A DNA stretch of 64,000 nucleotides from Rhyacophila brunnea (GCA_022495005.1 JAGYXB010001569.1:2604001-2668000), one strand, 5' to 3'. Positions 45,515 through 56,879 are shown, counted from the first letter of the stretch. Program-made: numbers and translations. The notes: generated from the sequence alone by a model not told the origin.

Positions 45515-46612
45515 CCCTTTGAGTGCTAAACAATGATATAGGTATCATTGTTCATAACACCGGCGAAAAATGCTAACCATGATCATTGTTGACGTCGCAC
45601 TGTTAAGAATGATATAAATTATTTTGGCAACTTCATAATGCACCATTACATTATCAAACTAGTTTTTATTCTAACATTTCTTTTGCAGGTTAGATAATTT
45701 ATTTAGTGGAAATTAAAAGTAGTGTCGCCAAAATATCTAATTGACGTCAAAAGAATACAATTAATTACGTCCACTAAATGGGCCATTTGTGTTATCAAAT
45801 TTTCGGACATACGTATTATTGTTATGGCTCGTTTAAGGATGATTCATGCTAGATGGGCCACGTCCGGACCGTTTCTCTGTAAACAATTCGACTGTGGAAA
45901 GAATAAAGGGCGTAATCCACACAACATTTTACAGGAGGCACAAAAACGTTTTTGTTATGGTTTTCGGTCAAAGTTAAAATACAAAAAAGATGTAACCTTG
46001 AAGTGAATCAATAATTTGGTTTTTATATAGTTAATCTGATATTAATTATTGAATTACTGAGGGTTACGCCCTTTTTCCTTTCTAAAGTCGATATAACAAT
46101 AACAACAACGGTCATAGATGAACTGCTTCGGTATAGGGTTCGGCATAAGCTCAGCAATGAACGGTTGCTAATACGGCCTGGACGACATCAAATGCATGAA
46201 TTTTCTGCTGACAGTATGTATTATCGCAGCCATAACAAGAAAATGCAAGTGTAAACACGTATTACAAAAAGGCTCAGTGGCTTCTGAATTTACATACGAT
46301 AGTTGAAACTTGCATAATATCTGTGCATACGCAGTTGAAATATAGTGGCGAACCTGACGGAACAAATACGTCACAGTAATACACAGTGCAGAGCATTTTG
46401 AAGTTTATTGATTTTCACAACCTGTCAAATAGCACCACACATTGTCAATAACGTGTCTCGATTACGCTTGAAGAATGAGATTGGCAAGACAGTCAGCAGA
46501 AGAAGGGTGTGGTGTTTAAAAATAATACCATATTTTTTGTCAACAATAATTATAAATTGTAGCATTTTTCGCTGGGATTTTGAAAAACATCGTAAGTAGC
46601 AGAAAAGGGTAA
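45515..46612 (+). mobile_element. Decayed piggyBac-like element
   Basis: TTAA followed by CCCTTTGAGTGCTAAACAAT at 45,511-45,534 is a piggyBac-type insertion boundary. A degenerate counterpart GTAAGTAGCAGAAAAGGG then TAAA lies at about 46,595-46,616. Translation near 46,108-46,250 gives VIDELLRYRVRHKLSNERLL and SADSMYYRSHNKKM, resembling the DE.l..yRGRh..kq and aDs..gY regions of piggyBac transposases, with many disruptions. The frame at 45,722-46,006 (+) lies inside it and is unassigned. Confidence 0.4.
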
Positions 46613-46616
46613 ATGA

Positions 46617-48238
46617 AGAACTTATTTAAAAAGGGAAAACAATTAAATATCATTGTTTACGGCAAATGCTTTAAAATTAGAGACAGTAGAAAAAATTAAG
46701 AATAAGTTACACCAATAGGAAATTTTTCCTCTGCTAGGTCATATTATTATATTGACATTTAGTTTTACATTTGGGTTACCGATAGCACAACGCTAGTAGA
46801 GTTGGAAGCATTTGATATGCTCTCTGCTGTATCATCCGTCGTGTTACACTCATTATCAATCAGTTCAGTGTCGCTAGAGACAAAAAAGCAAAATTTTCAT
46901 TGTAGATTCAAATTAATTTTTTTGGCGCCAAGTTTCCTTTTTTAACACCTATACAATTAAACCTTAGATTGTGAGTGTAATTCATTCCGGACACGTGATC
47001 ATAATCCAAAGCACTTTTATAACAATTTTTTATCGCTCGTACTTTCACAACCTTAATTTTGCTTGTATTGCAAGACATCGCTTGTTTATCAAGTTAAAAA
47101 TTAATTTAAAAAATTTACTCGTCTTGCAATCATTTGCAGGCAAAGTTGCTCGTAATCCAAGGTTTTACTGTCCCTACTTTAGTCTAAATCACATGTTTCT
47201 GGCACGGGTACACCTGGTGATACACGAAAGATTTAAAGTGGTACTGGTTTGAAATTAGTATAGATCAGCGTTTCCCAACTGTGTAATAGACTAATTTGAT
47301 ACGGTATGTGTACGATTCAAAAAAACATTTGATTCAGGTATTGGTGATTTGTTAACCTAAAAAAAACTTCTCAAATCTAACTCAGAAGCAAAAATTTTCA
47401 ATTCGTAGCTTGGAAGATAGAACCACAAAACAAACTCATAATTTATCATTAATAATAACTTTTGGAAATACTGGCCTAGATATTCTCAGAGTACTTTTGA
47501 AAGTAGAGTACTGCTACGATAATTTTGCCTCCATCATCATCCAAATATATATACCACGGTATGAAGATATACACTTCAGAGTTTACTTATATTGTTACTT
47601 CAATCGAATATAGAATGAGAAGACCTTTTTTCTCATCGTACGATACTGCGAATTTTCTAAATACCGAGTGTATGTCCCTCATGGAAACCAGGTCAAGTTG
47701 ATGGGAAAAAAATGGAAGATAACATGCGATGTGTCAAATAAACCACTACCGCCGAGGTGTACTCCGCGACACAGAAAATGACGAATCAACGAAGACTATG
47801 TATATTAAATATTGGTTCTTGTGATGAAAAAAAGACTTGGCACAAATCTACTGTCTACTTTAGGTCCCGGTGTATCAAAACAGTCAGCCGAATAAATTCT
47901 TTGCACGCCGTAACGTGTCGTTAGAATTTCATTCAAAATAATCCACGTTTCCGTTTTCACTACTGGTCCTTGGATACACACCGTATCATATCAGGGTTGC
48001 TGCATTAAAAAAAACAAGTCATCTAACAGCAATTATTGATTACCTCTTAACATAATATTATATTATTGATGAAGGCATTAAATAGTGAAATACACTTTCA
48101 AATGCCATAAACTAAGACTGCGTTCACAGTGAAGCGAAGGAAAGTAAAGTATGTCAACGATAAACGTAAAAATATGCATGTTCGTACTGTTACCATCATT
48201 ATAATGCGTCTATGCAGATAACTAGATATAAATAACTC
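46617..48238. other. Unassigned AT-rich interval
   Basis: Frames at 46,971-47,252 and 47,410-47,613 (+) are unrecognised. No repeats identified. Confidence 0.35.
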
Positions 48239-48241
48239 TAA

Positions 48242-48640
48242 GTGTCGAGCCACACCGGGCGACTCTGGTCTCGAGACCAGTCGCGCGACTAGTCTCTTCG
48301 GGCGATTTACTCGGGCGACTTGCCGGCGACCAGAGAGGCAGCCAATAACAATAATATTAATGAATATACACCGAAAGTATGCAAAAAATGCGGCCTGGCT
48401 GCCGGCGACTTGTCGCCTAGTGTGGCAGCGCTCAATACATAGCTATATGTTTTCATACATCGCTACCGATCGCCCGACCAGAGAGATCCGAGAGACCAGA
48501 CCATGCGCACGAACGAGATTTTACTGATCGCGCGACTTTATTGCTTGTGCGACTACTGGGCGACCAGGTGTGGCATGGTCCATATAACTGCATGCATCGG
48601 TCTGGTCTCGAGACCAGAGTCGTCCGGTGTGGCTCGGCTT
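48242..48640. mobile_element. GC-rich MITE with GGCGAC motifs, Harbinger-like TSD
   Basis: Left GTGTCGAGCCACACCGGGCG then ACTCTGGTCTCGAGACCA; right TGGTCTCGAGACCAGAGTCG then TCCGGTGTGGCTCGGCTT. Flanked by TAA (48,239-48,241 and 48,641-48,643), a 3-bp TSD as in PIF/Harbinger elements. Several GGCGAC and CGACCAG motifs fill the interior, some within a second, inner inverted repeat. Confidence 0.75.
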
Positions 48641-48644
48641 TAAA

Positions 48645-48902
48645 ACAGGCACGTTTGATTTCTATACATTTCATAGAAAACGTAATATTTAAAAATGTAA
48701 CTGATAGATTCATTTTTTGTCAGGGCAATGGAGAACGTGTTGTATTCTCCAGCCCCTACCGATACATTAAGAAAAACAATTCCAAAACAACCATGCAAAA
48801 CTAGAAAATAAATGTGCTTTGTCGAATGTGCTAAAGTATCAAAATAAATGTGTCTGGTTGGATCCCAACCCTAACTGAAATGCTTGTTAAAAATAATTAA
48901 TA
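48645..48902. other. Short unassigned interval
   Basis: No gene or repeat recognised. Confidence 0.3.
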
Positions 48903-48904
48903 TA

Positions 48905-49044
48905 CAGTAAAACCCCGTTAATACGAACATGGTTAATTCGAAATTCACCGTTAATTCAACGCAAAAATTCATTAAAATCTATTTATAATGATTTCGAACA
49001 ATTTTACAATTTATTTTGATTTTCGAATTAACAGGGTGTTACTG
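48905..49044. mobile_element. pogo/Tigger-like MITE, 140 bp
   Basis: CAGTAAAACCCCGTTAATAC and TTCGAATTAACAGGGTGTTA then CTG, flanked by TA on both sides. ACAGTAAAACC.CG.TAAT is a common pogo-superfamily terminus. Too small to encode a transposase. Confidence 0.8.
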
Positions 49045-49046
49045 TA

Positions 49047-50003
49047 CCACTCCCTGAGTTGAAATCCAGACGTGACACTCTGCCGCTGATAGAAAATAGC
49101 CGATGGCGTTACGTTTAGAGTAACAGTACCTACATTCATAATAATTTTATTTATCCAAGATATATCCTTAGTTATGGGTAGTCTAGAAGATATTTGGCCC
49201 CGTCTACAAAGATGACATTGTGTGATAGGTTTTGCTACAATTATGAGCTTTATAGGCCATTCAATGAGCCTGACGTCTTTGTTAGTCGATATTAATGTTT
49301 GACTCTATGGGATAGATTGCATCTATATATGTGCATAATGCATAATGAGAAAAAGGATGAATCGAATCAACGAACCGAATTATTAACTTCTACATAATAA
49401 CATAGAAGTTTTAATCTTTTTTTGGGTCTGGCTATAAGTATTAAATTGTGGATAAATCGGTATTAAGTGCATCATTTATGCGTCCTTTAACGACTTCGCT
49501 TCACCGTGGCAACACACTAACGTTAAATAAATCTTATTATAATAGATACATAGTGTTCTTGAATGCTAAAAATGGAAGCAAATAAAAAGTATACAACAAC
49601 CCGCCGAAACTTTCATTCCAATCGTTTCGTCCTCATAATTAGATTGTCGTCAACAAATGCTTCCGCAGTCCAGCGAGCCGGGTCCCCCAACAACTCAAAT
49701 TCAAAACGAAATTGTATATAAACACATTGACGGGCGGCGATCTGTTATCCGAAAACTTTAATCAACGGACTAGTTATTGCCAATTCAATAATCGCAATAA
49801 GTTTTCATTCGAAGATGTTCACAAAAAAACGACCTATTTAAGCAATTAGAAATGCATTTATGACGAAATATAATGATATTAGACACCTTCTAACTATTAA
49901 AAACAATATTATCGATAAAATAACATAGTGATAAAATTTTCCTGTGATTTTTTTTCAATGATCTTTTATGTTCTGTATTTAACCATGAAGTTTGTGATCA
50001 TTT
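49047..50003. other. Unassigned AT-rich interval
   Basis: No gene recognised. A minor GC-richer patch at 49,670-49,745 (CAGCGAGCCGGGTCCCCCAA) is unexplained. Confidence 0.35.
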
Positions 50004-50005
50004 TA

Positions 50006-50154
50006 AGCCGCATTTAGACCAAGCGAGCGAATGTTTGTTCTACCCCCACTCCAGCAAAAATCTTATGCTCGCTCAACAAAATACGTTTACGTCAAGAGAA
50101 TTTCGCTGGAGTGGGGGAAAAACAAACATTCGCTCGCTTGGTCTAAATGCGGCT
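50006..50154. mobile_element. Palindromic MITE, Harbinger-like (TTA TSD)
   Basis: About 49-bp inverted arms: AGCCGCATTTAGACCAAGCG on the left and CGCTTGGTCTAAATGCGGCT on the right, flanked by TTA (50,003-50,005 and 50,155-50,157). Could fold into a long hairpin. It lies about 430 bases beyond the THAP stop codon, so may be within the 3' UTR. Confidence 0.8.
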
Positions 50155-50159
50155 TTAGA

Positions 50160-50581
50160 GATGACCAGAACAGTTCTTCACCCGTAAGTCTTGAGTAAAC
50201 AAAAGTAACACGACAATACTATCAATTTCTGACACTCACGATTCAAATAACGTAGAATTAAATCATCAAAGAAAATATTGAAAATTAGATATTGAAGCAA
50301 TACTATTTTATAATGTTCTAAGTAATATAATTTTAATGATTCAATGAGAAACAGTTTTACACTCTGGGTATGATTTACATTTAACAATTATTGTTTTACA
50401 TTCAGGATACGACAATTAATACTGACTACTTTTATACACTCAATAAGATAAGGTGTTCACATACAATATCGATCAGAATCCGAGTCGTCGGCGAGTCCCG
50501 GCTCGTTAACTGCTAATCAGCCAAAATTAGAAACATTATAAGTCTTATAAAATACATTCCGTTGGTCTGGTGGTCAAGTGT
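50160..50581 (-). other. Probable 3' UTR or flank of the THAP gene
   Basis: Directly follows the TGA of the THAP gene on the minus strand. No canonical AATAAA was noted in the first ~300 bases, so the transcript end is not placed. A GC-richer segment at 50,475-50,520 (CGAGTCGTCGGCGAGTCCCG) follows the stop. Confidence 0.4.
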
Positions 50582-50775
50582 TCACGCCTGCGACTCCTTC
50601 TCGATCAGCTTGTTCTTGAACTTGACGTTCTGTCTGCGCAGCCGGTCGACGGCCCTCTTGAGACGCGAGTTGAGCTTCTCGCTGTCCAGCAGACGCTTCT
50701 TCAGCATGTGAATGGTGGGTGAGGGCGTTCTCTTCGAAGCGTACAGCGGGCCATTCGACTCGGAGTCATGGACTG
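50582..50775 (-). CDS. THAP-domain protein, last coding exon (coiled coil)
   Basis: Third recognised coding exon. It begins after an AG at 50,776-50,777, entering with two bases that complete the codon left by the previous exon, and ends at TGA (50,582-50,584). It encodes about 64 residues: AVHDSESNGPLYASKRTPSP, TIHMLKKRLLDSEKLNSRLK, RAVDRLRRQNVKFKNKLIEK and ESQA. From HMLKKRL to the end it is a basic, Leu-heptad coiled coil (L-x6-L spacing). Many THAP proteins have such a C-terminal coil for dimerisation. GC-rich codons (CTG, GTC, AAG) contrast with the AT-rich surroundings, supporting a real exon. Confidence 0.8.
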
Positions 50776-50939
50776 CTATCACAGATCAGAGGACATCAGT
50801 TAATAATAATCTCATGGAAATTTCACACATTTACCACGGAAGAAAAATATTTTGTGGAGCGGATTCGAAAATAACATATAGTAAGATATCAAAGATGTTA
50901 AAAAAAACTTTGTTCTATAGACGGAGCCTAAATATATGA

Positions 50940-51300
50940 TTGTACGTATGCAGTTCGCTGCATCACACTTCTCTGTGAAATGTTGTATCGGGAATCTATG
51001 GCCATATATTAAAGACCGTCCAACCTCTTTGGGTCATATAGTGCTGACATAAAATTCATTTCTAAATAAAACACGGTTTTTGTCGGTTTACACTTTATAG
51101 GAAAAGCCAGCAGCTAACAAATTTTGAAAATAGCCGATATAGGTTTAGGTATAGGTATAGCCGATATAGGTTTTCATTCTTGAAGTCAAAATCAGCAATG
51201 AAAATTGAATATAAGGTCTCCAATTTTAAAATAAGAAAGCTCATGGACTGTGCCACGGTGAAATGTTTTACGTACAATTTAGATGTAACCATAATATGGT
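50940..51300 (+). repeat. Family C repeat in THAP intron 2
   Basis: GTACGTATGCAGTTCGC, TTCTCTGTGAAATGTTGTAT, GACCGTCCAACCTCTTTGGG, AACACGGTTTTTGTCGGTTT, then GCCGATATAGG repeated in place of the usual TTAGG run, and GTGCCACGGTGAAATG at the right. Confidence 0.7.
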
Positions 51301-51723
51301 TCATATTATGAAAGTGATGTTGAAAAAAATCCAACATTTAAATTAGCTGCAATTTCACAATGTAGATTTATTCGAAGCAAGTTTCACAATTATATACTGT
51401 GATTTATTTATGATGGCATTTTTTTTAAAGGAAATTTTCAACAATTTGCCTCACACCTTGACTAACCCTTAAATGCATGATGGCAACCCTCAAATAATGT
51501 AGGTACATATTACTTTTGTAATCAATCACTTTTAATATTAAAATAAATTAACAGTGGCATCTGTGGTACCATTTTGTCACCATAAATTTCGTCCACTGCA
51601 GAAAACTGCAAGTTTTAAAATAAAATTTCATTCGCACAAAAAATATAAAGAATAAAACAGTATGTTGCTGGAAGGAAATTTTAATACTTATTGTTAATTA
51701 TTTAGATATCTGCTGACGCTTAC
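51301..51723. other. Rest of THAP intron 2, nothing assigned
   Basis: AT-rich. The donor GTAAGC lies at 51,718-51,723 on the minus strand. Confidence 0.5.
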
Positions 51724-51860
51724 CCTCAATTGGCATACTGCTGTTGCTCATGGCATCGTCACCCCAGCTATCGTCGCTGTGCGGTTCCTGCTCCTCGTTA
51801 GAGTTGGAAGAGTTGTCTCCCTCTATCACATTTGGTGCTGCCACAGCACTTCTCTTTAAA
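51724..51860 (-). CDS. THAP-domain protein, middle coding exon
   Basis: Acceptor TTTGTTTCAG (51,861-51,870) and donor GAGG|GTAAGC, both on the minus strand. The exon is 137 bases, entering in phase 2 and leaving in phase 1. It encodes LKRSAVAAPNVIEGDNSSNS, NEEQEPHSDDSWGDDAMSNS and SMPIE. L(K)..AV..p is the end of a THAP domain, so the domain is completed across the intron with the exon at 56,757. The rest is an acidic, Ser-rich linker that leads to the coiled coil. The plus-strand frame at 51,744-51,929 is its shadow. Confidence 0.8.
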
Positions 51861-52639
51861 CTGAAACAAAACAATAAGCCGCTAAGTCAGATCGGCAGAT
51901 TTCCGAATTTATTTTCTAAAATTGAATAATAGCTAACTTTCCAGGAACATAAAAGGTCATCCAGGTTCTGCTACGAATTTGTTTTTTAAAGAATCATCAT
52001 GAACACACCGTCAGCGAATAAATTTTTATCGATCATTCAAATGACTTCTCCGTGCCATCTTACAGGTCACAATTTCTACCAAATTAACACCTTAATTTTT
52101 GCACTGTGATTGCACAATTTATATGTGTTGTGTGGTGGAGAAATGATCCATTGTGTTAAATGGCAGACTTTCAACTGACGATATGTCAAAAAATAAGCGC
52201 GAAACATTTGACACGTAGCGACGGGTTTAATTGAATTTTAAAAGCTAACCAACACCATCTGTAATTTGTACTTTAGAGCTTGTCCAGATAGTGTGTGTCC
52301 CACTGTGCTTTATGCACGAGTACCAAAATATGCTACGTCCAAATACTGTGTTTTTGTTACGCTCCATTTAGCAAAAAAAAACTATCGATCGATAATATAC
52401 ACCCATTGAGAAATCGCGTAGATACTGGAAGCAAAAATTGGCACCATAGTACCTCAACTCCCATGCAACACGCGCAAACTGGAGAGTATGTTGAACACTC
52501 GCGTTTAGCGCACAAGAGGTGATACACTGCGAGTACATGTAGACAACTCAATAAAGGCACCAGTGCCACGGAAGCGCGCAAGTTGTTCGCGTCATCTGGG
52601 AAGGTTCGTAATGTGCACTATTTATGGCAAACTGGTAAG

Positions 52640-53010
52640 TCAGAGATGAAGCTTTCGATATGTGGCTGTATGGACGTATCCTCAAAATTCTTTGGACTGA
52701 CCGGGTGACAAATGTTGAAGTTCTCAATCGAATAAGAAATAAAGTTATGTGTAGTATCAAAACCAGGGAACTACAGTACCTCAGTCAAATTATGAGAGGA
52801 CAAAAGTACAGCATTCCTCAACTTGTGATTCAAGGAAAGATCAATGGTAAGCGTAGCAGAGGACGATGCCGCATTTCGTGGTTTAAGAACCTCCGTGATT
52901 GGTACGAGTGCAGCTCCACTGAACTTTCTGGGTAGCAGATGACAAAGCTAAGATCGCCTTGATGGTGACAGACCTCCGCTAGGGGATGGCACAATAAGAA
53001 GAAGAAGGTA
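52640..53010 (+). pseudogene. LINE reverse transcriptase C-terminal fragment (RTE-like)
   Basis: Frame reads DMWLYGRILKILWTDRVTNV, EVLNRIRNKVMC, RELQYLSQIMRGQKY, GKINGKRSRGRCRISWFKNL and RDWYECSSTELSG, then in a shifted frame ADDKAKIALMVTDLR. W..RiLkI.WtD.VtN.eVL and GkRs.GR...sW..NLRdW are strong marks of the endonuclease-RT of RTE-like LINEs. It runs antisense to the THAP gene in its intron, is 5' truncated, and is followed by an AAGAAGAAGAAGG tract. Confidence 0.8.
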
Positions 53011-53030
53011 AGTCACCACCATTAAAGGTA

Positions 53031-53627
53031 CAGTCGAACTTGGTTATTACGAGGAAGATGGGACCGACTGAATTTGCTTGTTATAAGTGTTACTCATTAT
53101 ATCAGAGAATAGGTATTTTTAAATGAGGTGTCACATAACACAAAAAGTCGCAATTCAAACAAAAATACATAATTCGAATTTTTCCCCGAAACAAGCATGG
53201 CATTCATAAACTACAAAAGAAGTTGTTTATTGTAATGAACGCTGGTAGGTACCTACTGACTTCACAAGCCTTGGATTTTTTACTTATTTCAACCATATGC
53301 GTGGATACTTTTTCAATATTGTCGGCGAAAACACCAATTAGGTAAATACTTAAGACACTTAACTAGTGTCATAAACGTAATCCGATCTCGGCGGCATCCT
53401 GTCCGGTCGGATTTTACTGCTTAGGGTCGAAATGTTTTGAAACAATCGACACATTAACAGTTTTAAGAAAATTTTTGACGATATTTTAGCTCGGTATACC
53501 CGATAAGTAGCTCGTTATAAAAGTGAATAAATGTATGGAGAAAATCATAAACAAAATGTCAACGAATGTTTCCTCGTTACATCCGAGATCTCGCTATATC
53601 CGTGATCGTAATAACCGAGTTTGACTG
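53031..53627. mobile_element. pogo-like MITE (CAGTCGAACTTGG), copy 1
   Basis: CAGTCGAACTTGGTTATTAC and GTAATAACCGAGTTTGACTG, flanked by TA. 597 bp, AT-rich interior with no open transposase. Copy 2 is at 56,171-56,724 in the same orientation. Confidence 0.85.
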
Positions 53628-54129
53628 TATATTACTCTATCGCTTATTTGAAATCAAATCGTATTGAAGTGATGTGATCATTTTGGAATGATCATTGTAT
53701 ATGGATTAGCAAAATCAAAGGCAAACATATTATTAATGTTCCCACTCAAGTCTCAAACTAAAGATATCTTATGACTCAGTTAGTTACATGAAATTATATA
53801 CAATGAACTTATGTAAATGTTTATACATAAAGTAATAATAATAAATATGCATTCATTTGCAGTCTACTTTGTTATTGAGGAGAGTGTTATCTTTATGTGC
53901 ATTATGTTTTTTTTTTATTTTCTGAAGTGCATTCATTGATTACAATATTGACATTGGAAAGTTGCATAATGACATTATAATTATTTCTCTAATCAATATA
54001 CTATAAAACACACCCAAAGTCATTGTGCCAAATTACTTTAATACATTTCAACGATGTTCAGGTGTTTATATAATAAAAAAAAACACCAATAAGTCTACAT
54101 ATCGATACCTTAATTCTATATGTGTCTGG

Positions 54130-55130
54130 AAACTTGTACGTATGCTATTCACCAGTGGCGAAGGGTGGAGGTAGGCTGTTAAGATTCGCTATAAATGGTG
54201 CACACTAAGCTATGTTAGTCATATGTATTTGTTTTTATTGAATTAAGACTACAATTTACAGATGGTGTTAGTTAATTTTTTAAAATCAATCAAGCCCTGC
54301 CTAAACGAAACCATAATAGATTTGGTCTATTTGGGCAATACGACAAAATTGTGCACAATTTTTCAATCTTAGTTATTTGTTTTCGTTGGATTAAAACTAC
54401 ATGTTACACATATTGTTGGGTCATTTTTTTAATTCATTAAGCCCTGCGTAAACCAAACTATAATAAATAAAAAATATTATTGTATCTATAAAATACTCAA
54501 AGTTATGTATGATTTAATTGCATAATTTAAGATATTTTATAGATATACATGTATTTTTTGGCTATTATCTATTATGGCTTGGTTTCTCGGGGTTTAATTG
54601 AATTTTAAAATCTAACCAACATTATCTGTAAATTGTAGTCTTATTTCAATGAAAACAAATATGTATGTCTGAAAAAGTTTAATGTGCACTATTTATGGCG
54701 GATCTTAACAGCCTACCTCCACCCTTCGCCACTGCTATTCACAGTATCGCACTTCACCGTGAAATGTATCGGAAATATATGGCCGTATATTAAAGGCAGT
54801 CCAACGTCTTTGGGTCGTATAGTACTGACATAAAATTCATGTCTAAATAAAACACGGTTCTTGTCGGTTTACACTTTACAGGAAGCCAGCAGTAAACAAA
54901 TTTTGAAAATAGCCGATATATTGGAATATTTATTAGGTTAGGTTTTCATTCTTGAATTCATGAAATTTGCCAAAATCAGCTATGAAAATTGAATTAATGT
55001 TCATATTGAATCTAATAAAATTGGAGACCGTATGGTATACACTATACGGTCATCTCTTTCCAGTGAGAAAGCTCACAGCGAACTGTGCCACGGTGAAATG
55101 TTTTACGTACAATTTTACATGTAACCAGTT
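54130..55130 (+). repeat. Family C repeat interrupted by a family 1 hAT MITE
   Basis: Left end AAACTTGTACGTATG (54,140-54,154) resumes after the insertion at CAGTATCGCACTTCACCG. It continues with TATGGCCGTATATTAAAGGC, a shortened TTAGG run, the GACCGTATGGTATACACTAT variant of the palindrome and CACGGTGAAATGTTTTACGT. The frame at 54,967-55,230 (+) is part of it. Confidence 0.75.
54163..54734. mobile_element. hAT-like MITE, family 1, complete reference copy
   Basis: CAGTGGCGAAGGGTGGAGGT to ACCTCCACCCTTCGCCACTG, 572 bp, with a perfect 8-bp TSD CTATTCAC (54,155-54,162 and 54,735-54,742). The CAGTGGC start and 8-bp TSD place it with hAT elements. Non-coding. Confidence 0.92.
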
Positions 55131-56170
55131 CAAAATTCAAGGTTTTGAGTTAATAATGCCATTCGATGTAGAGAAATCTTTTTTTTATAATCAAAAATTT
55201 CTTCAACGGGTCATACACAGAACAGATTAATAAATAGAATTCCGGTACGCTATATTCAACACAATACAGTTTGATGCAGGGTTTTGAATGCGTGAGTGTC
55301 CTATGAAAATTAAACACGTATTGTGCACATGAAATAGTGTGTAATACACCAATATTAAATGAGCATCAATGGATAAACTGAGAGCAGTTGTCAGTAATCG
55401 ACGCACGACGTATTCTTGACACGTGTTTAAGTTTATCCCGGATTCTTCCTTACTCGAGATCGGTTGCCTGCTTCTCCTTACCCGTTAGGTATTTCAGTTC
55501 TCATTATTTCCCTGGGGTCATAGAATCGAATAACCCTTTCTGGGATTACTCATTATTTAATTATAAATGGGAATGTCTGGGTTGATTATTTATTAAGCCG
55601 GAAAATTTCACTGTGCATTGCTAAGTTCATTTGAACTGAATAAAAAATAAACACATTTACTTCAAAAATCAAGGCTTTAACATTGAAATCAGAATTTATG
55701 CAAAATTTTCAAACTCCATTATCTTAGAATAATGTTTTTTGAGTTTTTTCCCTATAGAAATATTATATAGATATTGTGGTCTAAACCTAAAGAAAAATAG
55801 ATAAAGGGTACTTTTCTAAGCCCGACAGAACTTGAAATTGTAAAAAATAACACAAAATTAACTTTAATACGTGACATTAACAAAAAGATTTCGGGCATAT
55901 GGCCACTATGACTGTTTATGAGGAAGCGCATTCTGGACGTCTAATGCGTAAATTCTTGCTGGTTTATCAGCATAAATCAGTGACTTCATGTAGCTCCACA
56001 GGAAATAATTCAAATGTGTCAAATACATATGCCTAAATTTAGACGAACACTTAAAATTTAATAAACAATTGCTAATCACTGCCAAGCCAAGATATGAATG
56101 CTAATCTCAAGTCCGCAATCACTGCATTGGAGGAAAAAAAAACATTTTAATTTTGAGGTTGAATAAAATA

Positions 56171-56724
56171 CAGTCGAACTTGGTTATTACGAGGAAGATG
56201 GGACTGACTGAATTTGCTTGTTATAAGCATTACTCGTTATATCGTTATATAACATTTTTCGCGCCACGTTCTATTTAAGCATAGAACATGAAAAATCTGA
56301 AAACTATCAAAAAAATCCCCGAAACAAGCATGGGCGCCGGCGCTGGTAGGTGCCTACTGACTTCACAAAGCTTGGAATTTTTACATGCAATTTCAACCAT
56401 ATGCGTGTATTCTTTTTCAATATTGACGGCGAAAAGACCAATTAGGTAGGTACTTAGACACTTAACTAGTATCATAAACGTAATCCGATCCCGGCGGCAC
56501 CAGTCTAGTTAACTGCCCGGTAGGATTTTATTGCTTAGGGTAGGAAAATGTTGTTTTTAAATGATCGACACATTAACAGTTTTGCTCGGTATAACCCGAG
56601 AAGTAGCTTGTTATAAAAGTGAATAAATGTATGGAGAAAATCATAAACTAAAATGTCAACGAATGTTTTCTCATTACATTTGAGATCTCGCTATTTTCGT
56701 GATCGTAATAACCAAGTTCGACTG
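56171..56724. mobile_element. pogo-like MITE (CAGTCGAACTTGG), copy 2
   Basis: CAGTCGAACTTGGTTATTAC and GTAATAACCAAGTTCGACTG, flanked by TA. 554 bp. It ends only 33 bases from the THAP exon. Confidence 0.85.
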
Positions 56725-56756
56725 TATGATCTGTTGGATTTTTGTGCATTACTCAC

Positions 56757-56879
56757 CCGAGCGATTTCTTGTTGGAATCCTGGTAATCGTCTTTGGTGAA
56801 GTGGTCAGCGCAAACAGCCTTCTTCGGGTGGAGCCGCCCGGAGCCGTTCTCGCGGAGTGAATCCATTTCAAATAACTTG
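56757..56879 (-). CDS. THAP-domain protein, exon with C2CH half
   Basis: Minus-strand exon ending CTC GG|GTGAGT, phase 2. It encodes KLFEMDSLRENGSGRLHP, KKAVCADHFTKDDYQDSNKK and SL(G). K.avC.dHF is the second half of the C2CH zinc site of a THAP DNA-binding domain, and the next exon supplies the AV..P end. The start is uncertain: acceptors TGTAG|C (exon from 56,879), AAG|CC (56,892) and CTCTACAG (56,906) exist; the last has the best pyrimidine tract but leads to stops in this frame. The N-terminal C..C part and its exon were not found within the window. The ~79-codon minus frame from 56,988 is another frame over the same DNA. Confidence 0.7.

Larger units (their letters stand above)
51861..56756 (-). 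other. THAP gene intron 1, filled with transposons
   Basis: Minus-strand donor CTCGG|GTGAGT at 56,757/56,756 and acceptor CAG at 51,861. Between them lie a family 1 scrap (52,219-52,275), a LINE fragment (52,640-53,010), two pogo-like MITEs (53,031-53,627 and 56,171-56,724) and a family C copy with a hAT insertion (54,130-55,130). The unlisted parts (51,870-52,210, 53,630-54,130, 55,130-56,170) show nothing recognisable. Confidence 0.65.

Noticed and set aside
51744..51929. Plus-strand Ser/Leu-rich frame (SSPQLSSLCGSC)
   Set aside because: It is the antisense of the THAP middle exon, whose minus-strand frame has matching splice sites and phases.
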